64,000 nucleotides of DNA, taken from contig NZ_FAOZ01000023.1 in assembly GCF_001536285.1 (NCBI RefSeq), forward strand, positions 1-64,000, in the 5' to 3' direction. The first letter of the stretch is position 1; every line of letters starts with the position of its first letter. Both the position numbers and the translations under genes were made by a program. The notes under the pieces are model-generated. The model was given only the letters and a program-made list of their open reading frames with translations. It was not told where the DNA came from and made no database searches. Shown here piece after piece: positions 9,901-17,292 of this stretch. Source of the DNA: Parafrankia irregularis. Its GTDB lineage: Bacteria > Actinomycetota > Actinomycetes > Frankiales > Frankiaceae.

Positions 9901-12064
9901 GATCACCTGCGGCCACTGGTTCGAGCCCCTCGAGCACAACCTCTCCGCGACCCGGCGGGCGCTGGACGAGCTCGTCCAAAGCGGCGACTTCCAGGGTGCC
10001 TGCTGGGCACATCACTGCCTGCTGTTCAACCTGCTGGACTGTGCGCCCTCACTCGACCTCATCGCGGCCGAGGCGGAGGCGGCGATGAAGCTGGCGACGC
10101 GGACCGGTAACCAGCGGGCCGAGGAGTCCGCGCGGGTCTTCCGCCGGCTCGTGGCGGCGCTGCGCGGCGAGACCGAGGACGTCCACACCGATGAGACGGC
10201 CGAGCTCGCCCTGATGGCGGGCAACTCGGTGGCCGTCGTGCACTTCCACATCACCAACGCGATCCTCGCCGCCGTCTTCGACCGCCCGGCCGACCTGGCC
10301 CGGCATCTCGCCGCCGTGGAACCGCTGCTCGCCCCGTTCGAGGCGAGCTACATGATCGTTGCTGCTCGTCTGCTGCGGGTGCTGATGCTGGCCCAGCAGA
10401 TCCGATCGGGGCACCGGCAGCCGAGCACCGATCGCCCGCTGGCGGGGAATCCGCCGGCCGAGAACGCGCCGGCCCAGGACCCGCCGACGGGGAATCCGCC
10501 GGCTGGGGACGCGCCAGCCGGGGATCCGCGCGAGGAACTGGACGAGATGATCGTCTGGCTGTCCGGCCGGGCGGCCGACGCTCCGGTCAACTTCCTGCAC
10601 GTGCTGTATCTGGCGCAGGCGGAACAGGCCTGGGCCATCGGCGACTTCCAGCGCGCCTCCTACATGTTCGACGCGGCGCACAGGGAGGCCATCTCGCGGT
10701 CCCGGCCCTGGCACCTCGCGCTGATCCTGGAGGAGGCTGCCCGTTTCTACCTGGGTCACGGGCTGGAGGTCGCGGGTCGGCTGCTCCTGGTCGGAACCCG
10801 CCGGGTCTACGCGGGCTGGGGCGCCACCGCGAAGGTCAACCAGCTCGACTGGGGCAGCCCAGGCCTGCGGTCCGGGCCGCCGGCAGAGGAACTGCTCGTC
10901 GGGGGCCCGCGGAAGCGGGCGGGCGGGCGCTCGCTCGTCACGACGGGCACCATCGACCTGCGGGGCATCGTCGCCGCGTCCCGGGCGCTCAGCTCGGAGA
11001 CGAGCGTGGCGGGCCTGCGGGCCGCGGTCGTGGGGATCCTCTCGGAGATGACCGGGGCGACCGACGTCCACCTGCTGCTGCGTGACGAGGAGCGGGAGGC
11101 CTGGACGGTGACCACCGACGCCGGTCCGGCGATCTCCCTGCGGGAGGCGGGCCAGCGCCATCTCCTGCCACCGTCCGTCGTCTGGTACGCGGAACGGACC
11201 GGTGAGCCGGTTGTCGTCACCGACGTCGCGACCGACGACCGGTTCCGCCGCGACCCGTGCTTCTGCCCGCAGGACCGTTGCTCGCTGCTCGCCGTACCCA
11301 TCTCGACCCGCGGCCGGCTCCGGGCGATGCTGCTGCTGGAGAACCGCATGATCAGTCATGCCTTCTCCGCGGACCGCCTCGAAGGGATCATGCTCGTCGC
11401 CGGCCAGCTGGCGGTCTCGCTCGACAACGCACTCATGTACGCGTCGCTCGAACGCAAGGTGGAGCAGCGCACCCAGCAGCTCGCCGCCGCGAACCGGCAG
11501 CTGAAGCAGCTGTCGGTGACCGACCCGTTGACGGGGCTCGCGAACCGCCGGCGGCTGGACGAGATCCTCGACCACGAATGGCGCCAGGCCCGGCGGCGCG
11601 GGACCCCCATCGCCCTCGCGATGGTCGACATCGACCATTTCAAGCTTTACAATGATCATTTCGGGCACGGCGCCGGGGACCACTGCCTGCGACTGGTCGC
11701 CCGCTGTGTCGCCGGGAGCCTGCAGGATCCACTGATCGCCGCACGCTACGGCGGCGAGGAGTTCGCCGTCGTCATGCCCGACACCGATGCCGCCGGCGCC
11801 GCCCGGCTGGCCCGGCACATCTGCGCGGCCGTCGAGGCGCTGGCCGAGCCGCACCCGCGGGTCGCCACCCGGGTGGTGACGGTGAGCATCGGCACGACGG
11901 CGCTCGTTCCCACCTCGCGGGACGACCTCGCGGGATTCGTCGAATGTGCCGACGCGGCGCTCTACCGCGCGAAGCGAGGCGGCCGCAACCGGGCCGAGGT
12001 GGTGCTGACCCGCCCGTGCCTGGCGGCGGTCAGTACATCATCCGCGGGTCCAGGTAGTGCTTGA
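6962..12064 (+). CDS. Ser/Thr kinase - AAA ATPase - GAF - GGDEF signalling protein
   Basis: A 1700-residue multidomain protein. A Ser/Thr kinase-like domain lies at ~1-285, with HRDISPANV at 132-140 and IDFALA where DFG is usual. It is followed by a PknK-type AAA ATPase (Walker A GEAGVGKT at 327-334, Walker B-like VVCFVDNLQWA) and a long helical repeat region. A GAF domain at ~1350-1490 contains VVVTDVATDDRFR and CSLLAVPI. A short coiled coil leads to a GGDEF domain with VDIDHFKLYNDHFGHGAGD and an intact GGEEF at 1597-1601, so it is probably an active diguanylate cyclase. Related proteins usually end in a histidine kinase. Residues ~1159-1189 form an Ala/Pro/Gly pentapeptide repeat. I chose the ATG at 6962 because the kinase domain begins just after it. 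The last 35 bases overlap the convergent VOC gene. Confidence 0.85.
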   Translation: MSPTPSPLLPVVLAETERTRVTRVAGPTGPLIRKEALGRGAGRRLRHEAKILQRLAGVQGVVQLAAAPDVEHKADVEHETDIKESSGSILLEDINGTALSGWRTPLGPDLLLAVAEALARAVAGMHHRGVVHRDISPANVVATPDGDVCLIDFALATTLTSMRSEFTHHAAIIGTVPYLAPEQTGRTSRPIDHRADLYAVGATLYELAAGAPPFGADDPLRIIHDHLARVPVPASERNPAVPRALAQVIAHLLEKEPDDRYQSAEGLAHDLALIRRGTPPARPGARDRWDRQLTSSRLVGRNQQIDELRGAFLAVMAGQPRSVLVEGEAGVGKTALVDELRVIAAGHGGWFVAGAFDQHRLDQAHSGFLRAIRALGRLLLAEPEERLVGYRDRLRRGLGRNVGLAAAAVPELGVLLDVQAAPGDLMTRRARAAHTGVEILRAVASTERPVVCFVDNLQWANRTPLGILEPIFGGSAEVDGLLLVGAYRASEVGATTPLAGPLGHWLGQPHGPRQLRLENLTPAAQAALIADVLHVATGPAAELARMLAPATRGNPRDTLDLLTTLRREELLDLRPGGWQWDPEALRRRLHRIDFAELLTARVAALPGVTVDLLAMVACLGAHVDLDLLAAATALPTDEVERRLALAIEIGVLVPETVDGGRHSVRFQDDRTRQTALVGLTRQSQDATRLRLARNLAGHGEDPDDPHPQRRDAEYLSAAAEQYLPVLGAIHDPAERRRAAALLRRAAGEAKVLSNHAQVERYTAAAATLLDPSEVDALLAVHIERHAALRDLGLLDEADEVFQIIDRLCTDPLQRTAPTVIQIRSLTDRARATEAIGLGVEQLRRLGMTVPDHEQLDAEIDSGLDAAYRWIDTTSDTDDLRRAELVDEVRRSAVNVINGLSPAAFFSDHMMLAWLTVRTLAIWAQDGPSRALLGPASQIAITTITRRADYRAGHRILRRLLAVGHARGYEPEVWLAEFHYLITCGHWFEPLEHNLSATRRALDELVQSGDFQGACWAHHCLLFNLLDCAPSLDLIAAEAEAAMKLATRTGNQRAEESARVFRRLVAALRGETEDVHTDETAELALMAGNSVAVVHFHITNAILAAVFDRPADLARHLAAVEPLLAPFEASYMIVAARLLRVLMLAQQIRSGHRQPSTDRPLAGNPPAENAPAQDPPTGNPPAGDAPAGDPREELDEMIVWLSGRAADAPVNFLHVLYLAQAEQAWAIGDFQRASYMFDAAHREAISRSRPWHLALILEEAARFYLGHGLEVAGRLLLVGTRRVYAGWGATAKVNQLDWGSPGLRSGPPAEELLVGGPRKRAGGRSLVTTGTIDLRGIVAASRALSSETSVAGLRAAVVGILSEMTGATDVHLLLRDEEREAWTVTTDAGPAISLREAGQRHLLPPSVVWYAERTGEPVVVTDVATDDRFRRDPCFCPQDRCSLLAVPISTRGRLRAMLLLENRMISHAFSADRLEGIMLVAGQLAVSLDNALMYASLERKVEQRTQQLAAANRQLKQLSVTDPLTGLANRRRLDEILDHEWRQARRRGTPIALAMVDIDHFKLYNDHFGHGAGDHCLRLVARCVAGSLQDPLIAARYGGEEFAVVMPDTDAAGAARLARHICAAVEALAEPHPRVATRVVTVSIGTTALVPTSRDDLAGFVECADAALYRAKRGGRNRAEVVLTRPCLAAVSTSSAGPGSA
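10438..10530 (+). repeat. 15-bp-period coding minisatellite
   Basis: Six degenerate 15-bp units encode pentads of the type PPAGN, PPAEN, APAQD, PPTGN, PPAGD, APAGD inside the kinase/GGDEF protein. It is probably a flexible linker between helical-repeat blocks. Confidence 0.75.
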
Positions 12065-12434
12065 ACTCCAGCAGGTTGTCCGCGGGGTCGCGCAGCACGA
12101 GCGTCTGGTGCTCCTCCGCGAGGCCTTCGAAGCGGATGCTCGTGGGCCCGAACACGGGAATCCCGCGGAGCTCGACCAGGCGCAGCAGCCGCTCGAAGTC
12201 GGCGGCCTGGCGGAACGTCACGCCGAAATGGCGTGGGTACAGCCCGGGGGGCGCCGCCGCGGCCGGCCGCTCGACCAGATGGCAGACCACCTGGTCGCCG
12301 AAGAAGTCCAGGGTGATCCGGTCGGGATAGCGCCGGGCCAGCTTGCAGCCGAGCCGGCCGACGTAGAACTCGACGGCCTCGGCCAGGTCGTAGACCGGAA
12401 TGGCGAGGTGGAAGGTGTCGCCGCTGTCACGCAT
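12030..12434 (-). CDS. VOC superfamily (glyoxalase/dioxygenase-like) protein
   Basis: A 134-residue protein with the two beta-alpha-beta-beta-beta modules of the vicinal oxygen chelate fold. HLAIPVYDLAEAVEFYVGRLG opens the first, YPRHFGVTF the second, and DPADNLLEFKHYLDP closes it. Metal-ligand candidates are the His in FHLAIP, the His in RHFGV and the Glu in LLEFK. It starts 5 bases after the phosphosulfolactate-synthase homologue stops, so the two are almost certainly cotranscribed and may act on the same small molecule. Its 3' end overlaps the convergent kinase/GGDEF gene by 35 bases. The reaction is unknown. Confidence 0.85.
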   Translation of the reverse strand: MRDSGDTFHLAIPVYDLAEAVEFYVGRLGCKLARRYPDRITLDFFGDQVVCHLVERPAAAAPPGLYPRHFGVTFRQAADFERLLRLVELRGIPVFGPTSIRFEGLAEEHQTLVLRDPADNLLEFKHYLDPRMMY

Positions 12435-12439
12435 GAGTG

Positions 12440-13213
12440 TCAGGCCCCCGCGCCGACGTCGAGCATCGTGTCGGAGCGCAGCCCCAGCCGCAGCGTCTCC
12501 AGGGCGATCACCTCGGCCGGCGCGATGTTGCCGAGGTTGACCTCCGTCCCGACCCGGCGCACGAAATAGGTCTGCAGGGTCCTGGTCGGCGCCTCGAAGA
12601 GGAGACGATCGACCGGGAACCCCGCGTCGAGAATGTCCTCGATCAGCCCGAAACGCAGCCGGCCGTCCGGCCGGCAGATCCCGCTGCTTCCACTTTCCCG
12701 GGCCTCTGCGATGACAAGCTCCGCACCTGCGTCCAGATCCGCGTGAATACAGTCGATCCAGCGCGACGGGGAGAGCCGTTCGGAGCGCTCACCGTCCTTG
12801 AAACCCACCTCGCTCAGCACGGTGAAATCGCCGGCCAGCTTCCGGATGAAAGCGCACTTCTCCTGGTTGGACAGGTCGATCGTTCCGTTCGAGACCTCGA
12901 CATGACTACAGGAGTGGACGTGGCAGAACTCCCGGAAGTCCTCGAAGCGGTTCTGCATGACATGCTTCTCGAACAGCGTCCCACCGAAGAAGTAACCTAT
13001 TCCGAGCGATCGCAGTGTCTCGGTCTTGCGGTCGAGGTCGGCGGTGACGACGGACGTCCCCCAGCCGAACTTGACCAGGTCGACCAGGTCCGCGGCGCTG
13101 GCCACCGCATCCTGGAAGTAGCCAGTCGGAAGACCGTTGTCAATCACCATCGTGATGCCTCGGGTACGAGGTCTCACCTGCCGCGAGGGAAGTGCAAGCG
13201 CGGTCCGAGACAT
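12440..13213 (-). CDS. comA: Phosphosulfolactate synthase (ComA) homologue
   Basis: A 257-residue TIM-barrel protein matching the ComA family, which adds sulfite to phosphoenolpyruvate to give (R)-phosphosulfolactate. Family blocks are all present in order: VDLVKFGWGTS, FFGGTLFEKHV, HVEVSNGTIDLS, LSEVGFKDGE, VIAEARESGSSGI, LLFEAPTRTLQTYFV and EVNLGNI. I start it at the ATG at 13213, where homology begins; the frame stays open upstream without ComA character. In archaea the enzyme begins coenzyme M synthesis, and in Bacillus a homologue (YitD) serves spore sulfolactate. No other coenzyme M gene is visible here. The neighbouring ligase, acyltransferase and methyltransferase suggest a specialised product, possibly a sulfonate. 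Confidence 0.88.
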   Translation of the reverse strand: MSRTALALPSRQVRPRTRGITMVIDNGLPTGYFQDAVASAADLVDLVKFGWGTSVVTADLDRKTETLRSLGIGYFFGGTLFEKHVMQNRFEDFREFCHVHSCSHVEVSNGTIDLSNQEKCAFIRKLAGDFTVLSEVGFKDGERSERLSPSRWIDCIHADLDAGAELVIAEARESGSSGICRPDGRLRFGLIEDILDAGFPVDRLLFEAPTRTLQTYFVRRVGTEVNLGNIAPAEVIALETLRLGLRSDTMLDVGAGA

Positions 13214-13411
13214 GGTTCCTCCTTCGCCGGTCCGTCGAGCCAGACCTTCGCCCCGGGAGATTAAGAAACCCTGAAGGAAGCATTCAGGCCGGCCACGTGT
13301 AGCGCATGACACCAGCCACGAGAAGACAGTCACACAGAATCTGACAGGTTTATCCCGACCTTCATATGGCGCCCACAGGACGAGCACAGTGGGCCCACAG
13401 AAAGAATCAGA
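13214..13411. promoter_or_regulatory. Divergent intergenic region of the comA-ligase locus
   Basis: This 198-base gap separates the two divergent transcription units and must hold both promoters. It is less GC-rich than its surroundings near 13260-13400. I could not pick out a convincing -35/-10 pair or operator. Confidence 0.5.
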
Positions 13412-15073
13412 ATGGTCTGGGCAATGACGAGGCGCACGGATGGGACAGCCGGCGACGACCCCGGGGCCGCGGATGACCAGGCCGGCATCCGGCCCCTGAT
13501 CAACTGGATCGACGAACGCGCACGAAACGGCGCGGACCGCGTTTACCTGCACGCCGCGCGCACCGGGCGCCAGGTCACCTACCGACAGCTGGCCGACTCC
13601 GTCCGCCGATGGTGGCACGTGTTCGACCAGCACGGTGCCGGCCCGGGCAGCCGCATCGCCCTGGTGGTGGCGGACCCGATGGACTTCGCCGTCGCCTATC
13701 TGGCCATCGTCGCCGGCGACCGGTGTGCCGCTCCGGTGCCGGCCGGGGCCCCGGACCTGACCGAACGGCTGGCCGGCCTCGAGCCCGACCTGATCGTCAC
13801 GGCATCCGGGGTCACGACACCCAGTCGAGCGGAGTCCGGGGTCACGGCGCCCGGCCGAACGGAATCCGGCTCGGGCCGCCTGGCCTCCGTCGCCGCGCTC
13901 CCGGGTACGGGCGGTGTCCTGCTGGCCAGCTCCGGGACCACCGGCACGCCCAAACAGGTGTTCCTGGACGGCGGTCGTCTCCTCCACGTCGCGACCGAGA
14001 TCGCCCGTCATCACCGGTTGACGCCTGCCGACATCGGCTACAACCCGCTCCCCCTGGTTCATGTGAACGCGGAGGTCGTCGGCCTGCTCGCCACCCTGGT
14101 CGCCGGCGGCGAACTGGTGCTCGACGCACGCTTCCACCGGCAGGGCTTCTGGAACCTGATCCAGAACCACGCCGTCACCTGGATCAACGCGGTCCCGGCG
14201 ATTCTGGCCGTTCTGGCGCGGCAGCCGGCCCCGAGCGCCGCACAGACCCGGACGGTGCGGTTCGTCCGGTCCGCTTCCGCCCCGTTGCCGGTCGCCGTGC
14301 TGGGGGCGTTCGAGACCTCCACCGGGCTGCCCGTGATCGAGACCTACGGCATGACCGAGGCGGCGAGCCAGATCGCGGCGAACCCGCTCGACGGCCGGCG
14401 ACGTCCAGGGTCGGTCGGCCGCGCCGTCGGGACGCAGATCCGGATCGTCGACCGGCAGGGGCGCCACTGCCCGTGCGGGACGACCGGTCAGGTGCAGATC
14501 CGCGGCGGCGGGGTGATCTCCGCCTACGCGACCGAGGCCGGCAACGACCGGTTCCGCGCGGGCGGCTGGCTCGACACCGGCGATCTCGGCCGGCTCGACG
14601 AGGACGGCTATCTCTACCTGGCCGGCCGTCGCGACGACGTCATCAACCGGGGTGGGGAGAAGATCTTCCCCCGCGAGGTGGAGGAGGTGCTGCTCGCGGA
14701 CCCCCGGGTCACCTCAGCCGTGGTCTTCGGGCTGCCGCACGCCGTCCTGGGCCGGATACCCGTCGCCCAGGTCGTGCTCGCCGACCGCACCGCCGCGCCC
14801 GATCACACCGCCGACAGCGCCTCGGGGCGGGCCACAGGACGGACCGTGGCGCCGACGCGGAACGGCGCCGACGAGGTCGCATCGACCCGCGAGCTGCTGG
14901 CCGACCTGTCCAGCCGGTGCGCCACGCGGCTGGAACGGCACAAGCGCCCCGTCCGGATCGAGGTCGTCGACGACCTGCCGGTCGGGCCGACCGGCAAGGT
15001 GCTGCGCCACCTGCTCGACCTCCCCGAGCCCGACCGCGGCCACGCGGCCGGTGACGGCCGCGGCGTGGCGTGA
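13412..15073 (+). CDS. AMP-dependent synthetase/ligase (acyl-CoA synthetase-like)
   Basis: A 553-residue adenylate-forming enzyme. Core motifs are the phosphate loop LLASSGTTGTPKQ (~170), ETYGMTEAASQ (~308), GWLDTGDLG (~387), GRRDDVINRGGEKIFPREVE (~405) and the catalytic Lys in PTGKVLR near the C terminus. It should activate a carboxylate as an acyl-adenylate and probably as a CoA thioester. ATG at 13412 follows AGAAAG; an alternative ATG lies at 13424. The N-terminal domain contains a 30-bp tandem duplication (13808-13867). It overlaps the next gene by 4 bases (GTGA). The substrate is unknown. Confidence 0.88.
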   Translation: MVWAMTRRTDGTAGDDPGAADDQAGIRPLINWIDERARNGADRVYLHAARTGRQVTYRQLADSVRRWWHVFDQHGAGPGSRIALVVADPMDFAVAYLAIVAGDRCAAPVPAGAPDLTERLAGLEPDLIVTASGVTTPSRAESGVTAPGRTESGSGRLASVAALPGTGGVLLASSGTTGTPKQVFLDGGRLLHVATEIARHHRLTPADIGYNPLPLVHVNAEVVGLLATLVAGGELVLDARFHRQGFWNLIQNHAVTWINAVPAILAVLARQPAPSAAQTRTVRFVRSASAPLPVAVLGAFETSTGLPVIETYGMTEAASQIAANPLDGRRRPGSVGRAVGTQIRIVDRQGRHCPCGTTGQVQIRGGGVISAYATEAGNDRFRAGGWLDTGDLGRLDEDGYLYLAGRRDDVINRGGEKIFPREVEEVLLADPRVTSAVVFGLPHAVLGRIPVAQVVLADRTAAPDHTADSASGRATGRTVAPTRNGADEVASTRELLADLSSRCATRLERHKRPVRIEVVDDLPVGPTGKVLRHLLDLPEPDRGHAAGDGRGVA

Positions 15074-16410
15074 CACTCGCGCCCAGCCCCGCGGAGCATG
15101 CTCCCGGCGGCACCCTGAACAGCACCTTTAGCGGCACTGCAGGCAGCACGGCAGGCAGCACGGCAGGCAGCAGGTCGGACAGTGCTCCGGCCGGCGGCGG
15201 CCGTCACGTCCACGAGGCCGATGTCGTCCGCGTGCTGACCTTCATCGCGGTGATCGGCGTGCACGCGACCGGCGGGACCGTCGACAACGGCAGCTATTCG
15301 GGCAACGCGGCCCTGATGCTGCTGCACTTCACCCGGGAGGCGTTCTTCGTCCTCACCGGCTTCGTGCTCGTCCACAGCTACGCGTCGCGGCCGCCGCGCG
15401 GCGCGGGTCTGCGCCGTTTCTGGTTGCGGCGGCTGCTGCTGGTCGGCGTGCCCTATGCCGTGTGGACGGCGGTGTACGGCGCGTCGGCGGTGGTCAGCCG
15501 GGCGGAGACGGACGGCTTCCGCGCCGGCCTCGGCGAGTTCAGCCAGCTACTGATCAGCGGCGACGCGCATTACCACCTCTACTTCCTGCTGGTCTCCCTG
15601 CAGGTCTACCTGGTGTTGCCGCTGTTGCTCGCGCTCGTCCGCCACGCCCGCCGCGCGTTGGGCTGGGTGCTGGCCGGCAGTGCCGTGCTGCAGTTCGGCA
15701 TCCTGCAGGAGATCCAGTACGGCCCGCCGCGGCACGGAATTCTCGGCTGGTTGCGTGAGAACTGCCACGCGCTGCTGCCGACATACCAGTTCTGGGTCGT
15801 GCTGGGTGCGGTGGCGGCCATGCGGCTGGACGCCGTGCGGGCCTGGACGGGCCGGCACCGGGGGCTCGTCGCGCTGATCGTGCTGGGCGGCGCCGGGGCG
15901 GCCACCGGGTGGTACGCCGCCGTCGTGCGCAGCGGCCGCCCGCCCGCGTTCGCCTCGTCGGTGTTCCAGCCGGTGATGATCGTGTGGGGCACGGCGATCG
16001 TGGTCGGTCTTTTCACCGCCGGCCAGCTGTGGGATGCCCGGCGGATCGCCGCATCGCCGCCGGACCGGCTGCTGCGGGTCGGCTCCGAGTTGTCCTTCGG
16101 TGTCTACCTCGTTCATCCGATCTTCGTGGACACGCTCGTCGACTCGCTCCGCGACAGGCTTCCCGTGCCCCTGTCCACGCTGATCATCATGGTGGTCGCG
16201 CTGGCCGCGTCGACAGCCCTGGTCGCCCTCGCCCGCCGCACCCCGTTGAGCCTGGTGGTGTCCGGCCGTCCGATGCGCCGCCAACCGGCCCAGAACGGCG
16301 ATCCGGCGGCTCGCGCGACCCCCGCCCGCGTAGCCTCGACAGTCCCGGCACCCAACGTAACGATCGGGTCACGGCCGATCGGTGACGCGAAGGAGGTCCG
16401 CGAGGGATGA
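15070..16410 (+). CDS. Acyltransferase family 3 membrane protein
   Basis: A 446-residue multispanning protein. After a disordered N terminus with a short TAGSTAGSTAGS repeat, the sequence VVRVLTFIAVIGVHA opens the family 3 acyltransferase domain. The catalytic-region His lies in VIGVHA. About ten hydrophobic helices follow, with SFGVYLVHPIF near residue 340, a hallmark of the family. Such enzymes O-acylate sugars, lipids or antibiotics at the membrane. The GTG start overlaps the ligase stop, and the 3' end overlaps the methyltransferase by ATGA, so the three genes are translationally coupled. Confidence 0.87.
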   Translation: MTLAPSPAEHAPGGTLNSTFSGTAGSTAGSTAGSRSDSAPAGGGRHVHEADVVRVLTFIAVIGVHATGGTVDNGSYSGNAALMLLHFTREAFFVLTGFVLVHSYASRPPRGAGLRRFWLRRLLLVGVPYAVWTAVYGASAVVSRAETDGFRAGLGEFSQLLISGDAHYHLYFLLVSLQVYLVLPLLLALVRHARRALGWVLAGSAVLQFGILQEIQYGPPRHGILGWLRENCHALLPTYQFWVVLGAVAAMRLDAVRAWTGRHRGLVALIVLGGAGAATGWYAAVVRSGRPPAFASSVFQPVMIVWGTAIVVGLFTAGQLWDARRIAASPPDRLLRVGSELSFGVYLVHPIFVDTLVDSLRDRLPVPLSTLIIMVVALAASTALVALARRTPLSLVVSGRPMRRQPAQNGDPAARATPARVASTVPAPNVTIGSRPIGDAKEVREG

Positions 16411-17039
16411 GCATCCTCGAAGGTTCGGACGGGGCCCTGCCACCGCTCGGGCCACGGCATCCCGCTGACTTCGACGTCTTCTATCAGGGCACCCCACCGT
16501 GGGACATCGGCCGCCCCCAGGCCGCCTTCCAGGCGCTCGCGGACGCTGGCCAACTGCGCGGGCGAGTCCTCGACGTCGGATGTGGCACCGGTGAGCACGC
16601 CCTGCTCGCCGCCGGCCTCGGGCTCGACGTGGTCGGCGTCGACACCTCCGCGCTCGCGATCGAGCGAGCCAAGGCCAAGGCCGCCGAGCGGGGCCTGCGC
16701 GCCCGGTTCCGGGTCGAGGACGCGCTGCGGCTGGCCGAACTGCGGGAGCGGTTCGACACGGTGCTCGACTGCGGGCTGTTCCACGTGCTGACGGACGAGG
16801 ACCGCAAGGCCTTCGTCCGGGCCCTGCACTCCGTCATCCACCCAGGTGGCCACTACTACATGCTGTGCTTCAGCGACCAGGTTCCCGGTGACATCGGCCC
16901 CCGCCGGATCAGCCAGGACGAGATCCGGAGCAGCTTCGCCGACGGCTGGCAGGTCGACGCGGTGGAACCGGCCACCCTCGAGATCACGTTCGACACGATG
17001 GGCGTCTCCGCCTGGCTGGCCTCGATCACCCGAAGCTGA
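16407..17039 (+). CDS. Class I SAM-dependent methyltransferase
   Basis: A 210-residue Rossmann methyltransferase. Motif I is VLDVGCGTGEHALLAA (~54-69), followed by LDVVGVDTS (motif II acidic residue) and DTVLDCGLFHVL. PWDIGRPQ near the N terminus is typical of the small thiopurine/sugar-type methyltransferase group. AAGGAGG lies well placed before the ATG, which overlaps the acyltransferase stop. As the last gene of the trio it probably tailors the same product. The methyl acceptor is unknown. Confidence 0.87.
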   Translation: MSILEGSDGALPPLGPRHPADFDVFYQGTPPWDIGRPQAAFQALADAGQLRGRVLDVGCGTGEHALLAAGLGLDVVGVDTSALAIERAKAKAAERGLRARFRVEDALRLAELRERFDTVLDCGLFHVLTDEDRKAFVRALHSVIHPGGHYYMLCFSDQVPGDIGPRRISQDEIRSSFADGWQVDAVEPATLEITFDTMGVSAWLASITRS

Positions 17040-17040
17040 A

Positions 17041-17085
17041 GCACCCGCAGTTGGAGCACCCGCAGTTGGAGCACCCGGAGCCGAG
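17041..17085 (+). repeat. 15-bp tandem repeat x 3
   Basis: GCACCCGCAGTTGGA occurs at 17041 and 17056, and a third degenerate copy at 17071. It lies just after the methyltransferase stop codon. Confidence 0.85.
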
Positions 17086-17292
17086 CACGCGGAATCCCAC
17101 CGCCGAGAGCCCTGCGGATACCGCCGGCATCCCCACCGGGCCGACACCGTTCCCCACCAGCAGCGAAACGCTCCGGAAAGAAAAGGGGAACATCTAGGAC
17201 GATCGCGGCAGTTCGCCTAAAACCGCACTTCCACCAGGTCACGAAGGCCACCATGCTCCTGGGGAGAATCTTCCCTGAGGAGCAGAACACCT

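Noticed and set aside
13214-14467. Upstream extension of the comA frame
   Set aside because: It runs antisense through the ligase gene and has no family similarity; the ATG at 13213 gives the usual ComA length.
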